Assembly (NCBI GenBank): GCA_010093685.1
Contig: MU006238.1
Coordinates: forward strand, 686,129-750,128
From: Ophiobolus disseminans
Lineage: Eukaryota > Ascomycota > Dothideomycetes > Pleosporales > Phaeosphaeriaceae
Length of the DNA stretch: 64,000 bases
Reading direction: 5' to 3'
Under the pieces are notes generated by a model. That model worked only from the letters and a program-made list of their open reading frames with translations. It did not search any database and had not been told where the DNA came from. Made by a program: the position numbers and the translations under genes. Below, in pieces: positions 1 to 10,586 of the stretch (positions within the stretch are counted from its first letter, which is position 1; each line of letters opens with the position of its first letter).

Positions 1-597
1 CTGTGGTATGCACTCACTACGCCCGCCCATTGGATCTTGTTCATTGGTTTCATGACCGTGGATGGAAGTTTCTCAATCGCGTACTTTTACCCCACGCTCG
101 TCCAGGGCTTGGGATATAGCTCCACGACCGCGCAATTCATGACTGCGCCGCTGTACGTCTGCGCCGTACCCGCTGCCATCTTACTATCCTGGCTCGGTGA
201 TCGCCAGCCGCAACGACGCGCATACTTCCTCTCCACGGCCATGTTTCTAGGCGCTATATTCGCCGCTGCAACAGCAGGCGTGACAAATTTCACCGCGCGC
301 TACGTGCTGCTTTGTTTCTTGAATATGGGCCTGTATTGCACGGTTCCGCTAGTGTTGGCGTTTAGCACGAGTTCCATGGGCGCCGTGGAGCCTGAAGTCC
401 GGTCCATAGCGCTGGCGTGGATGAGTGCCCTTGGGAATCTGGCGCAGGTGTATAATAGCTATATTTGGCCGGACAAGGATGCGCCGAGGTATCTGACGGG
501 GTTTGTCGTGTATGCTGTGTTGTTGACTGTCGGGGCGGTGGTGTATAGTGGGGGGTCTGTGTATTATGGGAAGAGGCCGCTGAAGGCGAGGATATGA
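1..597 (+). CDS. MFS transporter, anion:cation symporter (Dal5-like) family, C-terminal part
   Basis: This is the 3' end of a membrane transporter. The frame is open from base 1, so the gene begins outside the window and no start can be chosen. The visible ~198 residues hold about five hydrophobic helices and a short basic loop (SWLGDRQPQRR) of the kind that links helices in major facilitator proteins. The C-terminal half resembles fungal allantoate/pantothenate/nicotinate permeases (Dal5/Tna1 group), which co-transport small organic anions with protons across the plasma membrane. The pattern NSYIWPDKDAPRYLTGF near the end is typical of that group. It stops at TGA 595-597 with a short basic tail. 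Substrate cannot be inferred. Confidence 0.85.
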   Translation: MWYALTTPAHWILFIGFMTVDGSFSIAYFYPTLVQGLGYSSTTAQFMTAPLYVCAVPAAILLSWLGDRQPQRRAYFLSTAMFLGAIFAAATAGVTNFTARYVLLCFLNMGLYCTVPLVLAFSTSSMGAVEPEVRSIALAWMSALGNLAQVYNSYIWPDKDAPRYLTGFVVYAVLLTVGAVVYSGGSVYYGKRPLKARI

Positions 598-1127
598 GGC
601 TGGGGAGTGACTTCGGTGGTGCCCGAGAGAAGAGCGGGGATGAGACGGGGTTCTAGGTGGGAGAAGTCTGGTCACGCCCGTGGAAATCGATTAAACAGAA
701 TTGTGTCGGTACAACCCATTGTACTTCGGCCGCCGTTCGTCCGGTTCACTGCACATTCGCGTCAGTGTGCCTAATGCAGCAGGTCTGGGGTAAGCGACGC
801 GTTAATCCCGCATTCCTATCAGCTGTCTAATCCTTGCAGATGCAGTATTGGGATCTGTACGGGTCGAAATGACCGCCTTTTTGCCATTCTAGTTTGAAGG
901 TATACATAGTCGTATCTTGTCTCGTCACAGGATCGTCAGGGTGCATCAAGACAGTGGGGGCGTTCGAGATTCAACTGACATAGATGAACTACGGTTCAAC
1001 ATGAGAATCATGAAGACTCCATGAGGAAAACGAATGAGACCCAACATGATTATATCGTCAAAACCTCGCCACTTTCTTCCGAGGAAGCGCAAAGACCTTC
1101 ACATTCATTGAACGACAGAAGCTATTT
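598..1127. other. Convergent intergenic region
   Basis: About 530 bases lie between the 3' ends of the MFS gene (plus strand) and the SesB-like gene (minus strand). The stretch should contain both 3' untranslated regions. I see no open frame, RNA gene or repeat that I can support. Confidence 0.6.
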
Positions 1128-2452
1128 CATGCCGCATCTTTCTCTTTCTCTTTCTTGAGCTTTAAGGACATTTCATAGTACTTCATCACCGCGTCTGGAT
1201 CGCTTGAGCCCTGGCAGAGTGAGAAACCGCCTGTTGCAGACTCATATTCATACATACCACATTCAGTGTCTGGTGGACGGCATGCTCCGTGGTAGCAATG
1301 ATAGAAGCAGTGGTGAAGCTTTGGATGCTGAAGATGTCTTTCTGGGAAATGTTACTCGCGTTGATAACAAGAGAACTGCCTTCTGCCTGATCTTTGTATG
1401 AGCTTAGCATTACCACGTGTGGGATTTTACTGGTTACCTTGAGCGCCTCAGTGCTCTTCTTGAAGTTACTGATCATCTCCATGATCTTGCCAGTCACGAG
1501 CTTGTACCCGGTGTTGTCAACACTCCAGAACCTACACATGCCTTGGTGGGTCGCATTGATTCCCATCTGCTTGCATGTCGCCAGAGTAGCCGAGTCTGCG
1601 GTGACAATGTGCCCCACGTCCTTTTCGAGCTTGAGGAACAGCGGCTTCCTGGTTTTCACCTCTTCGAAGAAACATGCCACCTGAATGGGCTTGGTATCTT
1701 TGGCTGTCATTCGCCGAATCAAGAGTTGGTGGAATTCCTCGCTAATGCTGCGGAGCTTCACGGAACTTTTGTCGAGATCGGTGATTGTTTGGTCATTGGT
1801 ATCGCCAAACATACTCAGAGTCTTCCTAGCTATCTCGGCCCATCCGGCTTTGTCAGAACCTTTGAACGGAGTACCAAGAAAGACAGCACCGTATGTATGA
1901 TCCACGACTTCCTTGCCTTGCTGATCGTTATCGTATTTGCCTATCAGGCTGTTTGCGACCACAAGTCCCCCGAGAGAGTGGGCTACAAAAATGATAGGGC
2001 GGCTGGACTGTAATGGAAGATGACGTTAGCCCAGACAATTAAACGCCTGACATAAGGGCAAGCCTACCGTCGGCGAGTTCCTTCTGTAGTTACCGATCTT
2101 AGCGATCAAGGCGCCCGAATGGTGGTCTATGCTAGTGTGGCTGATTGGCTCACCAAAGAACGTCCCGAATTTTGTTGGATAGCCAAATGTAAAAATCCTG
2201 GACTTTGGAATTGTGGAAGGTAGCATTTCATTATCGCCTGGCCAGAATATGGGTGGTCCATCATAATCAGGGTCAGGGTCTTTGATCTCCCATGTACTTC
2301 TTGAGTGGCCTCGCAATCCATGCACAAAGACGATGCTGAAGTCTAGTTAGAAATAACACATCGTCGGACTTCATCTGACCGTACTCCACCTCTGAGTCAG
2401 GGCCCCCATCATAGAGCATTGTCAGATCGTCGTCGGCAATTGTGGATGACAT
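1128..2452 (-). CDS. SesB-like alpha/beta hydrolase (putative serine esterase)
   Basis: Four exons are read on the minus strand: 2452-2380, 2342-2068, 2007-1258 and 1210-1128. The introns at 2008-2067 (GTAGGC...TTACAG) and 1211-1257 (GTATGT...GCCAG) are convincing; the first, 2343-2379, is only 37 nt and less certain. The protein is about 390 residues. The N-terminus has the oxyanion-type segment FVHGLRGHSRSTW, followed by the nucleophile elbow VAHSLGGLVVAN and then GTPFKGSD. This is the arrangement of the SesB/DUF676 esterase family found alone or fused to fungal NLRs. It lies divergent to the NB-ARC/TPR gene at 3227, the usual neighbourhood of NLR effectors. The C-terminus beyond the hydrolase ends in a Lys/Glu-rich helix (LKLKKEKEKDAA). 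A further in-frame 51-nt stretch starting GTAACC near 1450 could be another intron and cannot be decided here. Substrate and role are inferred from the family only. Confidence 0.8.
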
Positions 2453-3226
2453 TGTTCGTCGTGCGTTGCGTTCAATACGATGAGAATGGAACAGAGAGCG
2501 AAGGCCTCAACGATGTTGCAAAACAACAATTTGCAATCTTAGGTAGGCTTGAGTGTTTGTCCTGAGCCTTTTTATTTGCATGAAGAATGATAATCTGCAC
2601 CGCATGTGTGTGGAAGACATCTTTGATTTGGATATACCCATACCACGTCTCTGCCAATTGCATTCTGTCAAGTTTGGAATCGCATGTAGCTGCACTAGAA
2701 CGGAAATGAGGGGTAGCTCGGTCAGCAAGTAACGCGCCGGAAATGGCTCACCGGACAGCTGATTCGAAAAGGTGGCTGCAGCTTCGTATTTCGGCAACGC
2801 CAATCTCCGCAGAGTTGTTGCGCCTCAGGGCGAGCAGTTCAGCTCTCTCGCCTGCATCGGGCAAACCGGTCCCAGCTGACGGAGTATCAGCGCCGGCAGC
2901 TCACTGAAATATCGGTCTTCGGCTTCATTCGATGCACATCCTTGTGGAGGACTGCAGCTGTTCATTATAACTGGCCAAACTCACCTGGGCATTGAATTCC
3001 CTGTACCAAACCCCAGTCGCGGCTGGGGAGGAGTTTGGGACAAGAAACTTCCTATTCTTCGACTGACGAGTCTGTAAACTAGGAAACGCTTCGTTAGTTT
3101 GTGCTCGCTGAAAGGGTTTCGTGCTACTCTTACGGCAAATAACTTGACCTATAGCTGGAAAGATACGACTGTTTGTAGCCTCCTACGCCAAAGACATACA
3201 CTTGCACCTCTAGGAGTTTCCTACCT
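2453..3226. promoter_or_regulatory. Divergent promoter region between the SesB-like gene and the NLR
   Basis: This 774-base stretch separates two divergently transcribed genes and should hold both promoters. The short open frames inside do not resemble proteins. No specific transcription-factor site is claimed. Confidence 0.4.
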
Positions 3227-6200
3227 ATGGCGTCTCTACCACCACAAGAAGCTATATCGCCACATCAAGATGGTGCTCCACAAAGGAGTTTGAGTCTACC
3301 TGGACCTAGCGTTGAGCAGAAAGATCACTTCTCACACCAGAGCGTCGTTGTTGCAAGCGCTAGTGCCTCGGGAAACGGTCAGATTCGTAGGTGCTCAACC
3401 TTTCCAGCTTTCAGGTCATCTCGTTGATGTGCAGGTACGTTATAGATCTCCATGCGGGTAAGTAGAGCTCCATCATCGTAGCATCTACCCATCGTGAACT
3501 CATTCACCTAGGCGCGAGCCCTCGCCCTCGAGAACACTTCCACATCCGCTCCCTGTCAACACAATTCAATCTTACCTTTGAAGACAAGAATAAGGAGTAC
3601 GAGTCGATAAAGCAAGCGCTGAGTCGCAAAGCAAACGACAACAAACCGTCCGGTTGTGCTATCTGGGGGATGGCTGGGATTGGAAAGACACGGCTTGTAC
3701 ACAGATACTTGGAACACGCGACGGAGTTTTGCAAGGTTGTCTTGAAAGCATCCACGGAACAGTCTCTCGAGCGCAGCATCAAGAATGCCCTTATGAAAAT
3801 GCGACTGGCGAATAATTACGACGGCGACATCGATTCCGCAATCAACACCTTAAAACATCACTTCGAGGTAGAGTGGAACAAGAGTAGAGAAATACACAAG
3901 TGTTTAAATGGAGACGGAGTCACCAAAACCCTCTGCAGAGGTTGGCTTTTGGTTGTTGATGATATTAGAGATGAGACCCTGGAAAAGGTTTGGGAGATCA
4001 TCCAGATCCAGGGAGGGGATGGCAGAGTCCTGCTAACGTCTCGATCACGGTTCATCGCAGAACGGCTCATATCTGAACTCTTTCCTCAGGAGAAAGAATC
4101 GACAGTAGAACACAACACATCTCCCGAAAGTCCTAGATGCATCGAAATGGAGCTTCCTGACGCAACGTGGGCAGCCTCGATATTCTCACGCATCTCTGAG
4201 ATAACACCCGACGGTGAACAAGCCGAAAAAATTGCAGATATTGTAGAAGCGGTCGGGCACCTCCCACTAGCGATCGAGATTGCTGCAACACAGGCACAGG
4301 CGCGGAACGAGGGTCTGCTGTCAGTTTGGGAGCGGAGAAATGAAGTAAGAGAACCTTCGCACGTGGCCCCTGCTTGAGCCCAGATGCTTACAATTGGCAG
4401 GCTGCCGACTGGAAGAACACCTCACTAAGCTACGAATTCCACCCCCGCTTCCAAAAAAACAAGGTTTTGAAACATGCATTCGATTTTCTTTGGGATTTCA
4501 AGGAAACTCCGAACTACCTAGAAGAAGTCTTGTTCGCTGAATTGTGCTTCCTGAATCCCCACAAAATCAGCATAGACTTTCTGGAACAGACAGTCGGCAA
4601 AGAAACGCAAGCGTGGACTTTCAAAAGCTTGTTTCTAGGTTCGCGACCCAAGAGCGAGAGAGTTAATGACGTGATCCGGAGACTGGAGGAATCGCTGCTT
4701 TTAAACAAGAAGTTCGAGGAACACCAAGCCTTCGTGTGGATTCACTCACTTGTGCAGCAGATAAGTCGGAAGGATCTGTATGCTGGCAACATCTCATACA
4801 AGTATGTGGATATTGCGGTCAAGCACCTCAAGATCGCCCTTGAGGCGTGGACAGGGCACAACCGGCCAATCGCAAGCAACGACCAAATCGATGAGATTCT
4901 GGACCACGTCCAAGCAATGATCGCGCGGATCGCGGCCTTCGAACAACCGCCGAGCAGATACAGACTGCTTCTACTGAACCTCGAGGAGAAGCTTCTTCAC
5001 GCTTTGCTCTACGCCGGCCGATATGACGTGGCACACAAGCTCGCACAAAGAATCTACGATACTCGTTTGAATCTTCAAGCCCGTACGTGCCTTGACGTCG
5101 CAAGATGTTGCAATCTCTTAGGTATCACATTCCAACGACTGGGAAATTACAAGAAGGCTGAGGAGCACTGCGAGAGTGCTAAAGCCGCATTCTGGGACTC
5201 TATGAAAAAAATCTCTCTAATTCAGAGAACCGCAGATCGCGAAATACGCTTTGGTGAGTGGCTGACGTGTTTGGAGAGTTTAGCCAGCGTTCAGTGCTGC
5301 CAAGGCAGATACCAACGAGCCAAGCACGTCATGAAGACCGTCAAACATCACAAGGAAAGAAAATGGGACAGGGGACATGTCGAAAATCTTCAAGCAGATG
5401 TGATTATGTCGAGCATATACCGGGCATACGGCAGCTATGACCGATCGGCAGAGTTTGCGAAACGAGCATCTGAAGGAAGAGTCAGGATTTTAGGTGAATG
5501 CCACAACTACACACTAGAAAGTCAGCAATGTTACGCTCTAGCACTTCACAAAACTGGACGGTACAGCAGAGCTGAGGAAATGATGCGTCGAGTGGTGGTG
5601 GAGCGCAGAAAGATACTTGGCGAGATCCATCCTGAAACCCTGGAAAGCCAAAACAACCTTGCCGCCGTGCTGCAAGACCAAGGAAAATACTCAGAGGCAG
5701 AGGAGTGCGCAACAAAGTCATTGAATGGGAGAAAAAATTTGAGCTGCATTGGACGTAAGCATCCAGCCACGTGGAGCAGCCAAAGTACCCTCTCTGAGAT
5801 TTATCTTTACCAGGGCAAGTTCAACCGGGCAAGACAACTTTCCTCACAAGCTTTAAGATCTCAGGAAAGGGCACTTGGATCCCGACATCCACATACCTCC
5901 ACTACGCGCTGCGTGTTAGCAACCGCCGAGTTCCATCTAGGCAACTATTCGCAAGCATATTCGCTGTATGACGAAGCGCTAAAAGGTAGAACTGAAATGC
6001 TACCCGCTGATGGCCCAAAGATAGAGGAACACCCGGAGATACTGGATCATCCAGATATCTTGAATCTCATCCGACTCCGATGCTGCGTTATCTCTGCGTT
6101 GGGAGATTCGGCGTTGGCTGCGAGGAAGCTCTCTGCAGTCTTGGAGAGACAACAGGAAGTAATTGGGATCAATCATCCGGTCACGTCGATGAGCCGGATC

Positions 6201-7031
6201 TTCCTTGCAACTGAATTGCTTAAATCGGGCCAGTACAAAAAAGCGGCCGAGGCGGCCGGGATGGCCTTGACTAGTTTGGAGAACAGCTCATCGCCACGTC
6301 ACTTCGTGCTCACGAGCTTGCACGTTTACGCCACGATTCTATGTCATCAAGGCCAGTACCAGGAGGCAGAGGATAAAAGTAGAGAGGTATATGAGGGTCG
6401 CTTGGAAGACCTGGGTGGCGATCATCCTTGCACAGTTGCTGCTCTTGAGAGTTACTCCACTGCTCTGTACCATAACGGTCACTACGAGAAGGCTGCAGGG
6501 CACGCTCTGAACGCTCTACAAAAACAAGAAGAACTGTTCGGTGATCTTCATCCTGTCACTCTGGAGAGCTTGAACAACTACTGTTCCGTGTTATTGAGCA
6601 ACAACAACAAGGGCGCCAGCGGGCGTGTGCATCGAGCATTGAGCATGCGAGTGGACCAATTAGCACAGAACCACAGGATCAAGCTAGTAAGTAGACTGAA
6701 CCACATCAAACTACTGCGCAACGAGCAGAAATACAGAGAAGCGATAGAATGCGGAGAAGCACTGGACGATCGTATGCGAAGAAGCTTAGGAGCAAAGCAT
6801 CCATACACGTTATCCACTGGACACCAACTTGGTTTGGCGTATCTTGAGGACGGAAAGTTCCAGGAAGCTGAGAGGATACTCTCCGAGGTAACGGAAGATA
6901 GAGTATCCGTCTTGGGCAGGGAACATCCGGACACGGCCTGTTCCGAACATTATCATCGCCTGGTGAGCCAGAAGCTGAAGCCAGCGTGCAATGAATTGAA
7001 TGTAGAGATGGGCGATCGGAGTGGTGATTGA
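3227..7031 (+). CDS. NLR-type protein: NB-ARC ATPase with C-terminal TPR repeats
   Basis: Three exons (3227-3386, 3512-4344, 4401-7031) give about 1207 residues. The second intron (4345-4400, GTAAGA...GGCAG) is clear; the first (3387-3511, GTAGGT...CCTAG) is the only choice found that keeps frame past TGA 3425. The N-terminal ~90 residues are a short Ser/Gly/Ala-rich leader with SVVVASASASGNGQIR. The NB-ARC domain follows: P-loop GMAGIGKT at about 105-112, Walker B region GWLLVVDDI near 200, sensor LLTSRSR, and the GHLPLAIE motif near 303. From about 530 to the end are repeated ~42-residue TPR units, most with the HPxT signature (HPETLESQNNLAAVL, HPYTLSTGHQLGLAYL). Such proteins are fungal NLRs, thought to bind a ligand through the repeats and pass a signal through a short N-terminal domain. 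No effector domain is fused here; the adjacent SesB-like hydrolase is the natural partner candidate. Confidence 0.85.
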
Positions 7032-7278
7032 ATGCTAGCGGGTTTTTCGGGCAGTCAATCGTACCGACAGCTTCACCATAGAGGGGTATTCTTGCATCGC
7101 TCAAGGATCGCTTTCACCTCATTATCCATGGCTATTCTTAGAAGCTGCTCTCTTGGAAGAAGGAATGAGGGTGCCGACCGAGGCAACTCCACAATGAAGG
7201 TGTGTCTCCATCTATCTGTTCGGTGTTGATGAGGAACAAGAAGAGGCTCTGACAAACGCGCAGACGTTCGCGGCAAAG

Positions 7279-7713
7279 CTATTGGCCCATTGACTTCTCT
7301 TGCGGAGGCAGGTCCCAGGGGTTCCTGTCTATGTCGTAGGTTGTAAAGTTAGACCACGGCTCCACCAGGCCGTTATGATCCACCAGTATCACGCACCGCG
7401 CAAACTGCATCTTCTTCCGCAAACTAGCTACTATCTATATGCTAAGTTGGTATTCGGCTTCTGTGTGATCGCCACTAGCGGACTTAATCTCCACACAGGA
7501 GAAGAGAGCGGTCGTCTTCGTGAAGGCGTTGGCTTTATTGCTTCCGACGGAGTTGTCTGCGAATTTTAGTCGGCTATAGCATGTGGGAAAAGAAGCGTGT
7601 AAAGTCGGCTTTGCCACCAAGGAGGTGAAGTTTGCTATAGGCGTCCAACACAGACAAGACCTTGGAAGGAATCGAGTGGTGATAGCTTGTAACTGTCTGC
7701 TCCAAATCAGCAT
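7279..7713 (-). pseudogene. PD-(D/E)XK nuclease-like domain remnant, interrupted by TAG
   Basis: Read on the minus strand from ATG 7713, the frame runs through ALFSCVEIKSASGDHTEAEY and QLSI, meets TAG at 7435-7437, then stays open as IVASLRKKMQFARC and LVEPW until TAG 7279-7281. The E-x-K core (VEIKSA) followed by a QLSIW-type strand and a helix with RKK is the pattern of the large fungal PD-(D/E)XK nuclease-like family. The stop sits where that family has Trp (QLSIWxxASLRKK), so TGG to TAG is the simplest reading. The usual long N-terminal part and the C-terminal helices are not recognisable, so the copy is also truncated. It is convergent with the NLR gene. Confidence 0.5.
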
Positions 7714-8215
7714 TGTGTACCATTGACGAAATGAATGGTTATTTACACGCTCTGACGCCGGAAATTTTCATCCCCTTCCAACCTCATCGCAGGCTTTACC
7801 AGCGGCTAGATCACGTCCAAGCTCCACGCGCTCTCGTAGCGACCCTTTGACTGGCGCGGCAGTGCGTGTTGACAATATACAGGTACAGGGTGCCGTAAGC
7901 TTCCGCTTCAGCGATGGGCCGCACGCAGGCCCGGCGTCAATAGTGCCCAGGTGGGGAGATAGAGTCCGTGTGACCTGTTCAGAAAAGAGCCGGTTCAGAA
8001 AGCTGCTGGATCCAGCCTTCGACAAGTAATATCTTCGCAGCAGCAACTAAGGGCGACGGCGGCGGCGTTGTAGCCATGACAGTCGAATTGTTTGGTGGTG
8101 GTTTTTGCAAGGTACAATGCAAGACCTCGGGACACTTAACACCCGTGGACACCTAACGCGGCTAGAGCACACTAGCCTGTGCCGGTACTAGCGCAGTGCC
8201 AAAGTCAGCGCCTCA
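7714..8215. other. Intergenic region upstream of the F-box gene
   Basis: About 500 bases. The minus-strand frame 8046-7768 could be decayed 5' sequence of the nuclease-like remnant, but it shows no recognisable motif. The 3' part should contain the F-box gene promoter. Confidence 0.4.
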
Positions 8216-9634
8216 ATGAGCTCACAATCACCTCCATACCTCACTTCAGAGCCTCGTCAATCACTTCACGAAATGGTACCCACTCGAAAGGCCGGCATAA
8301 GCAAGTCTGGCCGCCCGAATCTCGACAGATTGCCAGATGAGCTCCTTCTCGGAATCGTTACTCGCATCCCCCGGCCTATACGCGCTCGCGTCTGCCTAGT
8401 GAACCGCCGACTCAACCGCATTGCCACACCATTGCTGTACAACAAACTCAAGATCAAACAATCCGACGAAGCTGACTTCCCTTGTGGAGTTCTCGCCTTC
8501 CGAACCATTAGGGAACGCCCGGATTTAGCGCAACGTGTGAAACGCATTAGATGGGACTACACACCACTCTCGTTGAAATTAGACTTCCATCTATTATCAA
8601 AAGACGCTGCGAATATGCTTCACGGTTACCAACAAAAGTTCGAAGCAGAAGTGGTCGCGTCAGGGCAGGGACTCCTCGAATACAATGCCAAGCGTGACGC
8701 TATCCTGGCATGCGTTCTTCTGCATCTGTCAAATATCGAGGACCTTGTGGTAGAATGCGATCAGTATGGGTTCAACTTGGCACGCGGGCAATGGCTGGAT
8801 TCGGTTCGCAATTGCGATCCTCCCGTTTTCCAACATCTCAAATCCGCGGAAATATGCATGGCAAACTTAGATGTCGGCGATCTTGCTTGGCTGATGAGTT
8901 TGCCTGCTCTGGAACGCCTCCAGGTAAGCCTCTTGTTTGCCTGGAACGAAGAATCTTGGCCATTGGGGATAACTACATCGAACGTATACGATCTCACCAT
9001 CCAGGATTGCCGCATGCATTGCAAAGATGTGATCGGCCTCATGAACACATGCAAGATGCTAAGGAGCATCTCTTTCACTGATACAGACCTGTATCTCGAT
9101 GGTGAAGGTGACTGGCACGATTTCAAATCTGCCTTGGATTCACACGGGAGTCAGCTCCAAAAACTGCGTCTGAACATTGAGCTCCAGCACGGCAATCGGT
9201 GGATCGCGGATGATGTGGTCCTGGGTTCTTTCGCAGAGTATTCCCAGCTCGAGTATCTTCAATTAAACGCAGACCATTTTCTCAGGAACGAGAACATGTC
9301 AACAAAATCACGACTCCCGACTGAAAGCCTGCGCACCCTACATGTCTCACAATGCTCACCTAGCATGATAAACCACTATGGTCTCAGATGGCTGACAGAT
9401 CTTTGCGAATCCAATCAATCCAGTGCCGGGCTACTGGAATTGGTGCTTCTCGGTACTGAGGTCACGGAATGTGTTGCTTACGAGGAATGGTCAGATGTTC
9501 TAAAGTCATGCGCTTCATACGGCGTTGACGTGAATATCTGCGACGATTTCGATCGCGGGCTCTTAAGCACGGGTACTTCAAGCTCGCACGGACGGGGGGG
9601 AGGGGGGGGGGCGATAGGGCTCTTTGAGATGTAG
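8216..9634 (+). CDS. F-box protein
   Basis: A single uninterrupted frame of 472 residues. Residues about 38-78 form an F-box (LPDELLLGIVTRIP, then CLVNRRLNRIATPLLY), the motif that binds Skp1 in SCF ubiquitin ligases. The remaining ~390 residues contain spaced leucine-rich strands (for example LERLQVSLLF and SQLEYLQLNAD), consistent with a degenerate leucine-rich substrate-recruitment region. This is common in the expanded F-box families of filamentous fungi. The C-terminus ends in a glycine run encoded by a G homopolymer, so the last ~10 residues depend on exact read length there. The target is unknown. Confidence 0.85.
   Translation: MSSQSPPYLTSEPRQSLHEMVPTRKAGISKSGRPNLDRLPDELLLGIVTRIPRPIRARVCLVNRRLNRIATPLLYNKLKIKQSDEADFPCGVLAFRTIRERPDLAQRVKRIRWDYTPLSLKLDFHLLSKDAANMLHGYQQKFEAEVVASGQGLLEYNAKRDAILACVLLHLSNIEDLVVECDQYGFNLARGQWLDSVRNCDPPVFQHLKSAEICMANLDVGDLAWLMSLPALERLQVSLLFAWNEESWPLGITTSNVYDLTIQDCRMHCKDVIGLMNTCKMLRSISFTDTDLYLDGEGDWHDFKSALDSHGSQLQKLRLNIELQHGNRWIADDVVLGSFAEYSQLEYLQLNADHFLRNENMSTKSRLPTESLRTLHVSQCSPSMINHYGLRWLTDLCESNQSSAGLLELVLLGTEVTECVAYEEWSDVLKSCASYGVDVNICDDFDRGLLSTGTSSSHGRGGGGGAIGLFEM
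9594..9611 (+). repeat. G homopolymer (G7-A-G10)
   Basis: Seven G, one A, then ten G lie inside the last codons of the F-box gene. Such runs slip during replication and sequencing, so a one-base error would change the C-terminus and stop codon of that protein. Confidence 0.9.
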
Positions 9635-9861
9635 GAGGTTGGACTACTGTTAGACGTGCATACACCCGATGGTTTGGCCAACTACGGACGCGTCATTGGC
9701 GACGAAGGATGCGACATTTACTTGGATCCAGAGTCTAGCTCACCCAACATGACATAGTCTATGTCACCCGCTCCTTGGTAGGCTTGTACCTATAGCAAGT
9801 GGTTTTCAACTCTAAACTTACGTGTGAGCTTGCGCGGTGTTCAACATGAATCGACAAACTG

Positions 9862-10209
9862 ATGACACAGGCGCACCGCACACCAATCCGAGTGAAGACG
9901 CTAAGAAGTCGATTCACGATGGTCCAGCTCAAGATAAAAGACCGCTTAGGAGACGGAGAGAAGCCTGAATGGTCGAACGAGAAACGAAGCCAGTTTGCCG
10001 AATGGTACGCATTGGAGGAAGAGGCAGACCAGGAGCCTGACGACGAGCCTCACAGCCTTGTCGCGCCAGACTCTGTAAAGAGCGAAGCAGGAGCCAAGGG
10101 TACCTGGGCTGATGCAGCGAGCAAACTCATGCGCATCCTGTCAGGAAGACTCTATCCTGGGATACATTTTCAACACTTGTTCCACAGTAGCAAGAATACA
10201 CATTTGTGA
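9862..10209 (+). CDS. Small acidic hypothetical protein, possibly frameshifted
   Basis: The open frame encodes 115 residues with the acidic stretch FAEWYALEEEADQEPDDEP. Another frame, from ATG 9846, encodes a 40-residue protein-like N-terminus (MNRQTDDTGAPHTNPSED) that runs into the same place and stops at TGA about 9968. Joining the two would need a one-base shift near 9940-9950, as no intron of acceptable length fits. I do not recognise a family. It may be a decayed gene or a short lineage-specific protein. Confidence 0.3.
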   Translation: MTQAHRTPIRVKTLRSRFTMVQLKIKDRLGDGEKPEWSNEKRSQFAEWYALEEEADQEPDDEPHSLVAPDSVKSEAGAKGTWADAASKLMRILSGRLYPGIHFQHLFHSSKNTHL

Positions 10210-10586
10210 ACTGCCGAGTGATCAATTGTATTCAACCAGAATTCGATCATCCAAAAGGATTTATATCCTTCCCATTTGATCAGCCCTGCATTAAGAATTT
10301 CTGTCTAATTACAACGATTCAGACCGACTGGCAGAATTAGTCCACGGAACATAATTCGAAAACAACTAGAACGCAGGGAAGCCGGATTGTTATTACGATT
10401 TCCGTCTCGCCACGGCTAACAAGAAGAGAAATTGAGAGGTAGTTCACAAAAAGTAATCTTATCGATAGGTAACACAGTGCTCCAAAACTGGTGGAGCTTG
10501 GCCAGGACGATCATTCGACGTCATTTCAGCTGCTCCCAACTTTGCTCCTCTCAAAGGTCGACAATCACCAATAAGTCAATCTCACC
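10210..10586. other. Intergenic, A/T-richer
   Basis: About 377 bases between two small orphan genes, richer in A and T than the flanking coding sequence. No coding frame is supportable. It should include the promoter of the gene at 10587. Confidence 0.4.

Noticed and set aside
6578..7104. Minus-strand frames at the 3' end of the NLR gene
   Set aside because: They lie antisense to clear TPR coding sequence and have no protein features.
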